A stretch of DNA of 64,000 bases, taken from assembly GCA_030654395.1 (NCBI GenBank), contig JAURXM010000132.1:1-64000 (forward strand), read 5' to 3'. This DNA is from Aquabacterium sp. Its GTDB lineage: Bacteria; Pseudomonadota; Gammaproteobacteria; Burkholderiales; Burkholderiaceae_C. The notes beneath the pieces are model-generated. The model ran no database searches. It saw only the letters and a list, made by a program, of their open reading frames with translations, and had not been told where the DNA came from. Both the position numbers and the translations under genes were made by a program. Shown one piece after another: positions 1 through 9,180 of the stretch (positions are counted from its first letter, which is position 1; the number at the start of each line of letters is the position of its first letter).

Positions 1-3000
1 TGTGCCACTCAGGCTACCTGATAGCAGGTTGTTGATCTGCGTCAGCGTGCCGCTCAAGGTCACGCTCGATGTGCCTGAGTTGCTCACCGTCACGCCAGTT
101 GTTCCCGCGCTCACTGTCAATGTGCCGCTGACGACACTCAATGTGGCCTGAACAGTGGCGCTGCCCGCATCGGAGTCTGCAATGCTCAATCCTGTGCCAT
201 GCAGGGTCAGAGAGGTCTGCTCTGTGGCGCTGTAGGTCGCAGGCGTGATGGTCGCTGTGGGTGCTGTATTGACCTCAGACACGGTGACGGTCATGTCGTT
301 GTTGGCGCTGGCATGTCCTTGTGCATTGGTGACAACAAAGCGAACCGTTCGGTTACTGGTGGATGGTGCGCCCGTGTTGCTGTTTTGATAGGTGATGTTT
401 TTGATCAGGGCGGTCACAGCCACATCGGTAGCACTGCTGTTGAGTGTGATCACCAAACTGGCACCACTGCTGCCTCCGGTGTAGGTGCCAATGCTGACGC
501 CCTCATACGTGATGTTGGCGCCGCTGACACCAATCTGCGCTGCACCTGTGCCTTGATTTCGCACGGCGAGGATGTCCTCTCCACTGGTGCTGCCAGCCGT
601 GAAAGACACCGTCAAATTGCCACCGTTGTAAAGCGTGTCATCACCCATGACGACAGAGGCGGCAGTGCCTTGGTCAAGCACGCTGGCCGCTGCGCCTTCC
701 GTGTACGCCAGCGTGTTGCCAGATAGGTTGCTCAGAACAGGTGCATTTTGATACCAGACATAGGTGAAGTTCTCGCGATAGGTGTGCGCTGTGGCGGCAT
801 CCAACTCCGTCACCGCACCCCACGCGCTGCCATCCCAGGTCGCAAAGTTCAAATCAGATGCGGCATCTTGAGCGCCCATCATGATGGTGTTGGAGTACGG
901 ATCTGAATACAGCTTGACGATATAGGGTACATCGGACGCGCCCATGCTGGGCCCTGTCCCTTCTGCTGACCACCCACCACCACTGGTCCATGTTCGGTAA
1001 AAGACATTGGGCCCGGTGTTCTTGCCGTAGACCGCGAGCAAGTCGCCTGACTGGGTCTCAAACGCCAGGGCCATGGTGGGGTGGTAGTCGCCAATCAGCA
1101 CGCCAGCGGTGGTGGCAACCTGTGTGTTGCCCCAGGCGTTGCCGTCCCACACCGCCATCCACACATCGTTGTCTGCATTCTTGGCGGCCACAGCAATGCG
1201 GTTGCTCGTTTTATCAGTGGCGCTGACTGCGCAATACAGCTCGCTGCTAGCCGTGACCCCAACCGGAGCGGTCACCGTGCCCTCTGAGCCCCAACTGCTG
1301 CCATTCCATACACGGTACTGGATACTGGCTGAGGCGGATGCTGATGCGTCATATAGCACCATGGCGTGACCACTGAGCTGTTCGTACTCCACGTTGAGCT
1401 CAAAGTATTGCTTGCTGCTGTTGCTGCCCAGCGTTTGCGAGTTACCCCAGCTTGATCCATTCCAAACCACAGCATATTGGTTGTTGGACGCCGCAGTTGT
1501 CTCCACCGCCAGCACCATGTCATGGCCGATTGGGTTGGCGGCCAACTTCATGTGTACGGGCTCCCCGCTGACGGGCGCCGTGATCGTGGCCGTGGACGAC
1601 CAGCTGGTGCCATTCCAAGTTGCGTATGACAAGCCCGTGGTGCCGGTGTTGCCGTTGTCCCAAACCAGCATGGCATCACCACTGATCTGGTCATACGCAA
1701 TGGCAAAGCTGTCATAGAGCGACGCTGTTGCGCTAGGGCTGGCCAAGGGCAGTGCAATCACCGAGGCCCAACTGCTGCCATTCCAAACGCCAGCCAAAAT
1801 CTTGCCATTGCCATCTGCTGATCCAATGAAAATCACTTCGTTGCGTGTCGGCGCTGTCGCTGCTGCGATCATGGATATGTCAGCGGTCATGTTCATGCCC
1901 GTATTGCCGACGCCGCCAAAGCCTGCGGTGCTCCAATCTGCGTAACTTTGGTTGTAGCGATCGTTGACGTTCCAGATCACTTTGCCCCTAGGTGAGCTGG
2001 CAGGCGCAACGGCCTGCACAGCCATGCCGAACTCTGATGCACCCAGAAAGCTGGTCTCACAATTGGCCACGCCCGTGATCCAGTCGCCAACCGTCACGCC
2101 TGTCACGGTCAGGGAGAAAGCAGCATCGGCTGTAGTGGTCGCTGTGGTGACTTGCACGGCCCCAAGGTAGGTCTTGCCCTCACCGTATCCGCTTGCATCC
2201 TTGCTGGTGCTGGAGAACAGCTCGATGTATACCGTGTCGCCACCTTGGTACCAATCGAATGAGCCTGTGATGGTCGTGCTCGTGCCATTGGTGACAACGG
2301 ATGTGATCACCGGATAGTTGTTTGTCCAGTTAGGTCCGACATCGCCGTCATTGACATCGTTGACTGATACACCGTCATTGCTAATGTCTATGCCTAGGCC
2401 TGTGTTGCTGTAAATGGAGTTGCGGTAGAACAAGCTATCCGTGCCGCCAACCACGGCAATGCCCGCACCGCCATTGCCAGCAATGATGTTGCCGTCGCCC
2501 AGTGTTTTGCCGCCGACCTTGACATAGTAGGCATTGATGTAGACCCCAGCCGATGTGTTGCCAAGCAATGTCGTGCCATCTGAGCCTACGCCAATGTAGT
2601 TGCCCTTGATGATGTGCCCACCGGTTGGTGATGACTCGACATCAATACCGTAGGTGGTGTTGCCTGATATGACGTTGCGTGCAGCCGTACTGTTGCCACC
2701 AATGGTGGATGCGCTGCTGGTTCGGATGTCGATGCCTGCACCTGTATTGGCCAACTTGGCTGTGCCACTGGCATTGAGGCCAATGATATTGCCTTGCACT
2801 GTGATGCTGGTGTTGAACGCGATGACGCCGCCCAGATCATTGCCTGATATCAGGTTGCCCGCGCCTGTGGCTGTGCCGCCGATGGTGGTGGTGCCGCTAT
2901 CATCCACGTAGATGCCGTAGCGGGTGTTACCAAGATCGACAGTGCCCGTCGCATCAGTGCCGATGTAGTTGCCTTGGATGGTGACCGTGCCCGTGGTGGT

Positions 3001-6000
3001 GACCCAGATGCCCTCATGCGTGTGGCCCGAGATGATGTTGCCCTCACCGCTGGCGGTGCCGCCTATGGTGATATTGGATGAATTGGTCTCTATCATCACG
3101 CCCCATTGAGGGTTCGTGCTGCTGAAGACCGACGTGCCTGCTGCGTTCAAGCCAATGTAGTTGCCTTTGATGACCGTGCCATCAGCGCCCGTAGCCATGT
3201 AGATATTGGATCCGGCAGGGTTGCCAGAGATCACATTGCGATCTGCTGCCGTGGCACCACCGATCACTGTGTTGGCGCCATAGGTCACAATCCCATACGA
3301 GGCATTCCCAAAACCAACGCCCTTGTTGCTGCCATCGGCATAGAAGCTGCCAATGTTGTTGCCCACGATAGTCTGGTTGTCCGATCCCGACTCCACGTAG
3401 ATACCGTAACCCGTGAAGTTGCGGATCACAAAGCCCCGTATCGTGCTGCCGTCGGATGCATTGTTCAGATCGAATCCAAAGGCAGCAGCATCGTTGCCAT
3501 CCAGTACCACTGTGTGCAGCCCACCGGCCACATAACCACTCTGCGTCGACGCATCAATGACGACGGCGCCCGCGATCGTTGGTAGCGCAGACACTGTGGT
3601 GATCACATAGGCGCCCGTGTCGTTACCCGTTCCTGCTGTTCCTGAACTGATGTTGAATGAGATCGTGTCGGTTCCTGCCGTCGTGTTGGCCGCAATCATC
3701 GCTTCGCGCAACGACACTTTGCCGTCCGTGCCCTTGGTCGCATTGAGCTGTTCTGCCGTGAAGCTGCTGCCGAGGCCTGTATCGTTTGTGTCCGCTGTGG
3801 TGTCCACGACCAATGTCGCAGCAACGTCTGTTACGGTGATGGTCAGCGTCTGCGTGTCAGTTAATGTGCCGTCTGATGCCGTGACGATGATGTCATAGAT
3901 GTTGTTTCCTCCGCTGTCCAAGGGTGCTTCATAGTCCGGCGCGGCACTGAACGTCAGCACGCCTGTGCTGCTGTTGATCGCAAAGCGCGCTGCATCAGTA
4001 CCGCTCACGCTGTAGATGCGTGCGGTGCCCTCTGGGTCGCTGGCGACGACGGTGGTGACCGCGCTGACCGTTTCCGCCACGGATATCGAACTTGAAGTAC
4101 CCCCTCCATTGCTGCTGATAATGGGGGATTCGTTGACAGCGGTCACTGTCACTACCAGTGTTTGTGTATCCGTGGCGGTGCCATCGCTGACCTGGACGAT
4201 CAGGTCATACACATTGTTGGTGCCCGTGTCCGTTGGTGACTCGTAATTGGGTGCTGTTGAAAATGTCAAGACACCGGAGCTTGAATCGATCGTGAACTTG
4301 GCTGCATCAACGCCCCCCGAGATGCTGTAAGTCAAGGTTTGACCTTCACCATCACTGGCCACAACAGTGGTGACCGCGGTGGCATTTTCAGCCACGTTGA
4401 TGCTGGCGCTGGCCCCACCGCTGTTGCTGCTGATCACCGGCGAGGTGTTGGACGTGAAGCGTTGAAAGAAAACCCCATCGGAGTCGCCCGTTCCATTGCC
4501 ACTCCAGCTGATGATGAGTTTCGTGCCGCTCCACGTCACGCTCGGCACGATCTGATCGTTTGATGTCGTGGTGTTGACCAAGCTTTCACTGGTTATTGCC
4601 GTACCTGCTGAGCTGAACTGGCGTGTGTAGATGCCGTAGACGCTGCCATCTTGACTGTAGCTCTGCCAGGCGGCTACGAAGTCGCCTGTGGCGTTGATCG
4701 CCACACTGGGGTAGCGTTGGTATGAGGTCGTGGTGCTATTGAGTAAAATTTCAGCGCTGATAGCGGTGCCTGTGCTGTTATAGGTGCGTGCATACGCGCC
4801 GTCAAGACTGCCATCTTGGCTGGTGCTAGTCCATGCAACAACGAAGCCTCCTGTGGCGTTCATCGACACACTGCTGAGCTCTTGGTCGTTGGACGTTGTC
4901 GTGTTGATTCTGAATTCACTCCCCTGAGCGACGCCGCTGGCGTTGTAGCGCTGTGCATAGACGCCTAAGAGGCTGCCATCTTGCGCGTTGCTTGACCACG
5001 CAATGACAAAATTGCCGCTGGCATCCATCCCGATATCCGCGCCTTGTTGGTTATTCGACGTCGTCGTATTGACCAAGAATTCCGCGCCTTGTACAACACC
5101 ACTGGCGTTGTAGCGCTGTGCATAGACGCCTAAGAGGCCGCCATCTTGTGATGAGCTCGTCCACGTGATGACAAAGCCGCTGTCATACATGGCAATCGCG
5201 GGACGATCTTGCGCGTTTGCCGTGGTCGTATTGACCAAGAACTCTGCGCCTTGTGCAACGGCACTGGCGTTATAACGCTGGGCATAGATGCCGTATGAGC
5301 CGCCATCCTGCAGTTCGCTTCGCCAAGCAATGACAAAGTTGCCACTGCTGTCCATGCTCACCGTTGGCTGGTCCTTATTGCGGGCTCCGGTGACATCGGT
5401 ATTGACCTGAAACTCCGCTGTGGCTGCTGTGCCATCGGCGTTGTACTTGCGGGCGTAAACGTAGTCGGTGATGGTGTCTTCCCATACCAATACATAGTTT
5501 CCGCTGGCATCACTTGCAATCTGGCTACCCGATAGCAAGCTGGTTTGTTGGGGATTGCTTGTGGTGGTGTTGGCACGGGTCTCACTGCCTGCTGCTGATA
5601 CTGATAGCACCTCTCTCCATTGATCCCGCTGTGGGGTTGTCAGCGCAACGGCGCTTTCAATGTCACCTTCTTTGAACTCCAGATTCCAGTCTCCGCCCAG
5701 ATCACGGTGCCCCGTCACGTTGATGCTGGCTGCCACATCAGCACCAGTCAGGATGTGCAGGTTGTCAACGAAGTTTTGACCAATTTGAGTTTTGGCCACA
5801 TCACAGCCATAGATCAACAAATCCGCATCCTGAGTCAAGGCCTGACTCCAGGTCGACAGGGACGTGGCATGGTCGGCTAGGTTAGCGCCATTCAAAGTGG
5901 TGTTACCCAACTGGATGGCACCGTCCTGGCCGTGACTGATGATGTGCAGCGCGGCCACGTTCTGCCGTCCCTGCAATGCATCACTGATTTGTGTCACCCC

Positions 6001-6336
6001 ATCCTTGTTGGCATCTAGCCAATGGATTTCAAGGTCTCTTTGCTCATCGGTCTGCGATACAAGTGCTTCGACCAATTTTTTCGCATCTGGGACGCGTGCA
6101 TCCACGAACACCAGCTCTGTGCGAACCACACTCGCCGCACAGGGTGTAGACACAGCAACGGTATCGTTTTGAGCAGATAAGACCTGCTGCACAACAGCGC
6201 GTGGCTCATCCTGAGGCATCCACGGTATAGGCGCAAGAATTGCACCCGCATCTGCATTGAACAAAATGCGCGGCTCTAGTTCTTCGACGAGGCCTGTGAA
6301 GCGTGGGATTTTTCGCTTCATGGGTGGCATGGACAT
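1..6336 (-). CDS. Giant DUF4347/cadherin/beta-helix surface protein (3' end beyond window)
   Basis: One open frame of 2112 codons runs from ATG at 6336 through the left edge; the C-terminus and any secretion signal are not visible. An AAAGG ribosome site lies 8 bases before the ATG. Domains in order: an N-terminal LEPRILFNAD motif (residues 20-29), the LEPR-type signature of giant DUF4347 proteins; a DUF4347 domain (about 70-230) with IISHG, LIYGCDVA and a GGDW motif; about seven 54-55-residue repeats (about 250-625) with NTTTSN and QDG signatures; two cadherin-like domains (about 628-838); a CSLREA-type segment (SLREAMIAAN, about 865); a right-handed beta-helix region with GNYIG/GTxxLGNT repeats (about 910-1335); a WNGSSW-repeat, propeller-like region (about 1450-1866); and further cadherin-like repeats to the edge. 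Such proteins are usually exported by type I secretion and act as adhesins or matrix proteins; that role is inferred. No transporter genes lie in the window. Confidence 0.9.
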   Translation of the reverse strand, partial: MSMPPMKRKIPRFTGLVEELEPRILFNADAGAILAPIPWMPQDEPRAVVQQVLSAQNDTVAVSTPCAASVVRTELVFVDARVPDAKKLVEALVSQTDEQRDLEIHWLDANKDGVTQISDALQGRQNVAALHIISHGQDGAIQLGNTTLNGANLADHATSLSTWSQALTQDADLLIYGCDVAKTQIGQNFVDNLHILTGADVAASINVTGHRDLGGDWNLEFKEGDIESAVALTTPQRDQWREVLSVSAAGSETRANTTTSNPQQTSLLSGSQIASDASGNYVLVWEDTITDYVYARKYNADGTAATAEFQVNTDVTGARNKDQPTVSMDSSGNFVIAWRSELQDGGSYGIYAQRYNASAVAQGAEFLVNTTTANAQDRPAIAMYDSGFVITWTSSSQDGGLLGVYAQRYNASGVVQGAEFLVNTTTSNNQQGADIGMDASGNFVIAWSSNAQDGSLLGVYAQRYNASGVAQGSEFRINTTTSNDQELSSVSMNATGGFVVAWTSTSQDGSLDGAYARTYNSTGTAISAEILLNSTTTSYQRYPSVAINATGDFVAAWQSYSQDGSVYGIYTRQFSSAGTAITSESLVNTTTSNDQIVPSVTWSGTKLIISWSGNGTGDSDGVFFQRFTSNTSPVISSNSGGASASINVAENATAVTTVVASDGEGQTLTYSISGGVDAAKFTIDSSSGVLTFSTAPNYESPTDTGTNNVYDLIVQVSDGTATDTQTLVVTVTAVNESPIISSNGGGTSSSISVAETVSAVTTVVASDPEGTARIYSVSGTDAARFAINSSTGVLTFSAAPDYEAPLDSGGNNIYDIIVTASDGTLTDTQTLTITVTDVAATLVVDTTADTNDTGLGSSFTAEQLNATKGTDGKVSLREAMIAANTTAGTDTISFNISSGTAGTGNDTGAYVITTVSALPTIAGAVVIDASTQSGYVAGGLHTVVLDGNDAAAFGFDLNNASDGSTIRGFVIRNFTGYGIYVESGSDNQTIVGNNIGSFYADGSNKGVGFGNASYGIVTYGANTVIGGATAADRNVISGNPAGSNIYMATGADGTVIKGNYIGLNAAGTSVFSSTNPQWGVMIETNSSNITIGGTASGEGNIISGHTHEGIWVTTTGTVTIQGNYIGTDATGTVDLGNTRYGIYVDDSGTTTIGGTATGAGNLISGNDLGGVIAFNTSITVQGNIIGLNASGTAKLANTGAGIDIRTSSASTIGGNSTAARNVISGNTTYGIDVESSPTGGHIIKGNYIGVGSDGTTLLGNTSAGVYINAYYVKVGGKTLGDGNIIAGNGGAGIAVVGGTDSLFYRNSIYSNTGLGIDISNDGVSVNDVNDGDVGPNWTNNYPVITSVVTNGTSTTITGSFDWYQGGDTVYIELFSSTSKDASGYGEGKTYLGAVQVTTATTTADAAFSLTVTGVTVGDWITGVANCETSFLGASEFGMAVQAVAPASSPRGKVIWNVNDRYNQSYADWSTAGFGGVGNTGMNMTADISMIAAATAPTRNEVIFIGSADGNGKILAGVWNGSSWASVIALPLASPSATASLYDSFAIAYDQISGDAMLVWDNGNTGTTGLSYATWNGTSWSSTATITAPVSGEPVHMKLAANPIGHDMVLAVETTAASNNQYAVVWNGSSWGNSQTLGSNSSKQYFELNVEYEQLSGHAMVLYDASASASASIQYRVWNGSSWGSEGTVTAPVGVTASSELYCAVSATDKTSNRIAVAAKNADNDVWMAVWDGNAWGNTQVATTAGVLIGDYHPTMALAFETQSGDLLAVYGKNTGPNVFYRTWTSGGGWSAEGTGPSMGASDVPYIVKLYSDPYSNTIMMGAQDAASDLNFATWDGSAWGAVTELDAATAHTYRENFTYVWYQNAPVLSNLSGNTLAYTEGAAASVLDQGTAASVVMGDDTLYNGGNLTVSFTAGSTSGEDILAVRNQGTGAAQIGVSGANITYEGVSIGTYTGGSSGASLVITLNSSATDVAVTALIKNITYQNSNTGAPSTSNRTVRFVVTNAQGHASANNDMTVTVSEVNTAPTATITPATYSATEQTSLTLHGTGLSIADSDAGSATVQATLSVVSGTLTVSAGTTGVTVSNSGTSSVTLSGTLTQINNLLSGSLSGT

Positions 6337-6502
6337 GGTTGTGCCTTTCAACCTTCTCGGGAAACCAATCCCCTCCTCATCATGGGGCGGTAGGTCGATG
6401 TTGCGTTAAACACAGAGATCCATTCATCTGAAAAACGGCAACATGTCACGGTTTATGTTGGACTGATTTCTGAGGCTGATATGCCGAACTTGCGCTGTAT
6501 GA

Positions 6503-8962
6503 ATGGATTTAAGTTGTCCGTCCCAGCAACCGAAAACAAGCGAACTATCACCGCAGACAACATCCATCAACATGTCTCAACAGCAAGCAAGTAAAAAGCC
6601 TGCGTCCCCTGACGACTTAGACGACGTCGCTGTTGGCAACGTGACCCAGCAGGGTTTGTCGCGTTTTTATCTGACTTTGCCTGCCTACGTGGCTGTGATA
6701 ACGCTCTTGTGGGTCGGTGCCTTGATTGGCTCGGTTAGGCCTGGTGCCGCTCAGATCATTTCAGGATTGGCCGCCAGCATCGCAGTAGTCATCTACACCT
6801 TGTTGCGCAGTGGTTTCATGGCCAAGACGCGTGACCCTATGCTGGCATTCACGCATGCCATTTTGAGCATTGTCATGGTGTCTGTTGCCTATGCTTTGCT
6901 GGATGATTTGCGCAGCACCGCGTTGCTATGGCTGAGCGTGATTGTGGTCTTTGACATGTGGCGCTTGCCCCAATCGCAAGTGCGTGTAGCCGTGGCTTGT
7001 TGCATCGTGATGCCTTTGATGGCCACGGGTGCACGGCATTGGTTGCATCCCATGCAACTGAACTGGCTGCATGAGGTCTTCACCTTGTTGATGCTTGCCG
7101 TGGTCTTGCCTGTTTTGTTTACCGTGTCGGCCAAAGCACGGGCCGTCAAGGCGCGCCATCTTCAGCAAAAGCAGACCATGGTGTCCACCTTGACCCAAAT
7201 GCAAGAGCTGGCGATTCGCGATGGTTTGACTGGGCTATTTGATCGCCGACACATGATGGGCTTGCTCGAAAACGAGCGCCGACTGTGGCTGGCAAGCAAG
7301 CAACCCTTTTCCGTTGCCATCCTCGATTTGGACCACTTTAAGCGTATCAACGATCAATATGGTCATGGCGTTGGGGATGTCGTTTTAAAGGTGTTTTCCA
7401 AGCTGGCTCAGGCCACCTTTCCTCAGCAGTCAGACATGCTGGCGCGGTGGGGCGGTGAGGAGTTCTTGTTGGTTCAAAGTGGTGCCAGGCAAGGTGACAT
7501 GCTGGCCTCTCTGGGCGCTTTGCGCGAAGTTGTGGGAATGCACAATTGGGCGCAATACGCGGACGGCTTGCACGTCTCTTTCTCTGCTGGTGTGTGCCAG
7601 CAACAAGACGATCTGTCTCTGCTTGAGATGATTGAACTAGCCGATCAGGCCTTGTATCAAGCCAAGGCGGCAGGGCGTGACAGGGCTGTTGGGCAGCAGA
7701 TGCTGCAAAGCGATGGATCAGCTGAAAACGCGAAACGATTTGCCAGTGCTTACGCCAAAGTGGTGGCTACGTCCTTGCCCATGGTGGCCGTCACGCCGAT
7801 TCGCGATGATGGGAAGGATACAGAACCGGGCGCTAAGCCCCACCAAACTGAGCCTGCATGGCTTAAGGCCTTGTTTGGCGCGCACACCCAGTTGCGCGCC
7901 GCCCAATACATGTGCCTATTGGGCGCGGCCGTCTACGGCGCTGCGATTTTTGGTGTTTTGCTTTACATGCAGCCGATGGGGTTGCTCAGTCAAAATCAAG
8001 CGCTCTACTTCGTCATACATGCCTTGATCGGTGCTGTTTTGCCGATTGTGTTGTTGCGCTCAGGTGTGACTGCCGACTGGCAGGATCCGGCCTTTGCCGT
8101 GGCCCAAATTGTGTGGGGTGGGACCGCTGTGATTGCCGTGTATGGCATGGCCCCATCGATCAGTCCCAGCACCTTGCAGATGATGTGTTTGGGCCTTGTG
8201 TTTGGCTTCTCTGGCCTTAACCCGCGTGAGGCGATGTTTGTCGGGCGCTACTACGTGGCGCTTTTGCTTGGTGTATTGCTTGCCCGCTTCTTGCTGGATC
8301 CGGTCGGCTTCAACCCTCGCCGCGAAATACTGGAAGTCATCATCACCTGTTTGGCTTTTTGGATGCTGACCTTGCAGTCGCACAAATTGAGTCTGAATCG
8401 CGAACGGGTTCGAGCTGAAAAGCGTGAGTTGACGCTGGCGACAGACAAGCTCAACAAGGTCATGCGTCATGACCCCTTAACGAAATTGTTCAACCGCCAG
8501 TACATGCAAAGTCTGCTGGCCAAAGAGTGCGCTAAACAAGCCAAAACAGGGGTGCCATTCAGCGTGGCCTTGATCGATCTGGATCACTTCAAGTCCGTCA
8601 ACGACGAACATGGGCATGGCGTCGGCGATGAGGTACTGAAGGGATTTGCCCGTGTCGCATCGACGAAATTGCGCGACAGCGACGTGTTGGCACGCTGGGG
8701 TGGTGAAGAGTTCTTGGTGCTGTTGATCGGCTCTGATCCGGCTGTCAAAGGCATGTCAGCCATGAACCGCCTGAGGGAGGCGGTCCAAGAGGCCCGCCTC
8801 AGCACAGCCAAGCCAAGCTTGGTCGTTACCTTCTCTGCTGGTTTATCCGAGCACATCCTCGGAGAGTCAATCACCAAGACCTTGCAGCGAGCCGATGAGG
8901 CGCTTTATGAGGCCAAAGCGCAAGGACGCAACCGCTGCATGCTCTCGCAATCAGCCCCTTAG
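6503..8962 (+). CDS. Twin-GGDEF membrane diguanylate cyclase
   Basis: Predicted cyclic-di-GMP synthase of 819 residues built as two successive copies of a unit: several hydrophobic helices followed by a GGDEF domain. Unit 1 has helices at about 50-215 and a GGDEF domain at about 233-395 with RWGGEEF near 317. Unit 2 has helices at about 465-625 and a GGDEF domain at about 652-817 with RWGGEEF near 733. Both signature loops are intact, so both could be catalytic. The inhibitory I-site differs: QQSD before the first GGEEF and RDSD, a proper RxxD, before the second. It is probably an inner-membrane protein with cytoplasmic cyclase domains. The start at 6503 has no clear ribosome site; ATG at 6572 (residue 24) is equally possible and loses no domain. 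It stands alone, divergent from the giant surface protein gene, which may or may not mean a functional link. Confidence 0.9.
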   Translation: MDLSCPSQQPKTSELSPQTTSINMSQQQASKKPASPDDLDDVAVGNVTQQGLSRFYLTLPAYVAVITLLWVGALIGSVRPGAAQIISGLAASIAVVIYTLLRSGFMAKTRDPMLAFTHAILSIVMVSVAYALLDDLRSTALLWLSVIVVFDMWRLPQSQVRVAVACCIVMPLMATGARHWLHPMQLNWLHEVFTLLMLAVVLPVLFTVSAKARAVKARHLQQKQTMVSTLTQMQELAIRDGLTGLFDRRHMMGLLENERRLWLASKQPFSVAILDLDHFKRINDQYGHGVGDVVLKVFSKLAQATFPQQSDMLARWGGEEFLLVQSGARQGDMLASLGALREVVGMHNWAQYADGLHVSFSAGVCQQQDDLSLLEMIELADQALYQAKAAGRDRAVGQQMLQSDGSAENAKRFASAYAKVVATSLPMVAVTPIRDDGKDTEPGAKPHQTEPAWLKALFGAHTQLRAAQYMCLLGAAVYGAAIFGVLLYMQPMGLLSQNQALYFVIHALIGAVLPIVLLRSGVTADWQDPAFAVAQIVWGGTAVIAVYGMAPSISPSTLQMMCLGLVFGFSGLNPREAMFVGRYYVALLLGVLLARFLLDPVGFNPRREILEVIITCLAFWMLTLQSHKLSLNRERVRAEKRELTLATDKLNKVMRHDPLTKLFNRQYMQSLLAKECAKQAKTGVPFSVALIDLDHFKSVNDEHGHGVGDEVLKGFARVASTKLRDSDVLARWGGEEFLVLLIGSDPAVKGMSAMNRLREAVQEARLSTAKPSLVVTFSAGLSEHILGESITKTLQRADEALYEAKAQGRNRCMLSQSAP

Positions 8963-9180
8963 TCGCTCAATCCCAATGGCGCTTGCACCGTGCTGCTGCC
9001 ATGGCCAAGCGGGCGGGATAGGTTTTAAAAGTGCAGTTTGATCTCATGCTCATTGAACAGGTACGCCTAGAACCGGGCTGACAGGGCGCATGTGAAGTTT
9101 CGGTAAAGAGGCTAAAAAACAGACATGACTGTGGCGGGCGGCTAAAATCCACGGTTTCGTCTCTTTCACCTGATTCGACC

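Noticed and set aside
199-726. Plus-strand open frame of 175 codons across the giant surface protein gene
   Set aside because: Antisense to the long minus-strand frame, composition is low-complexity and no ribosome site or family motif is present.
4450-5590. CRISPR-like array from regular repeats
   Set aside because: Repeats are 162-165 bases, coding and in frame; no spacer structure or cas gene.
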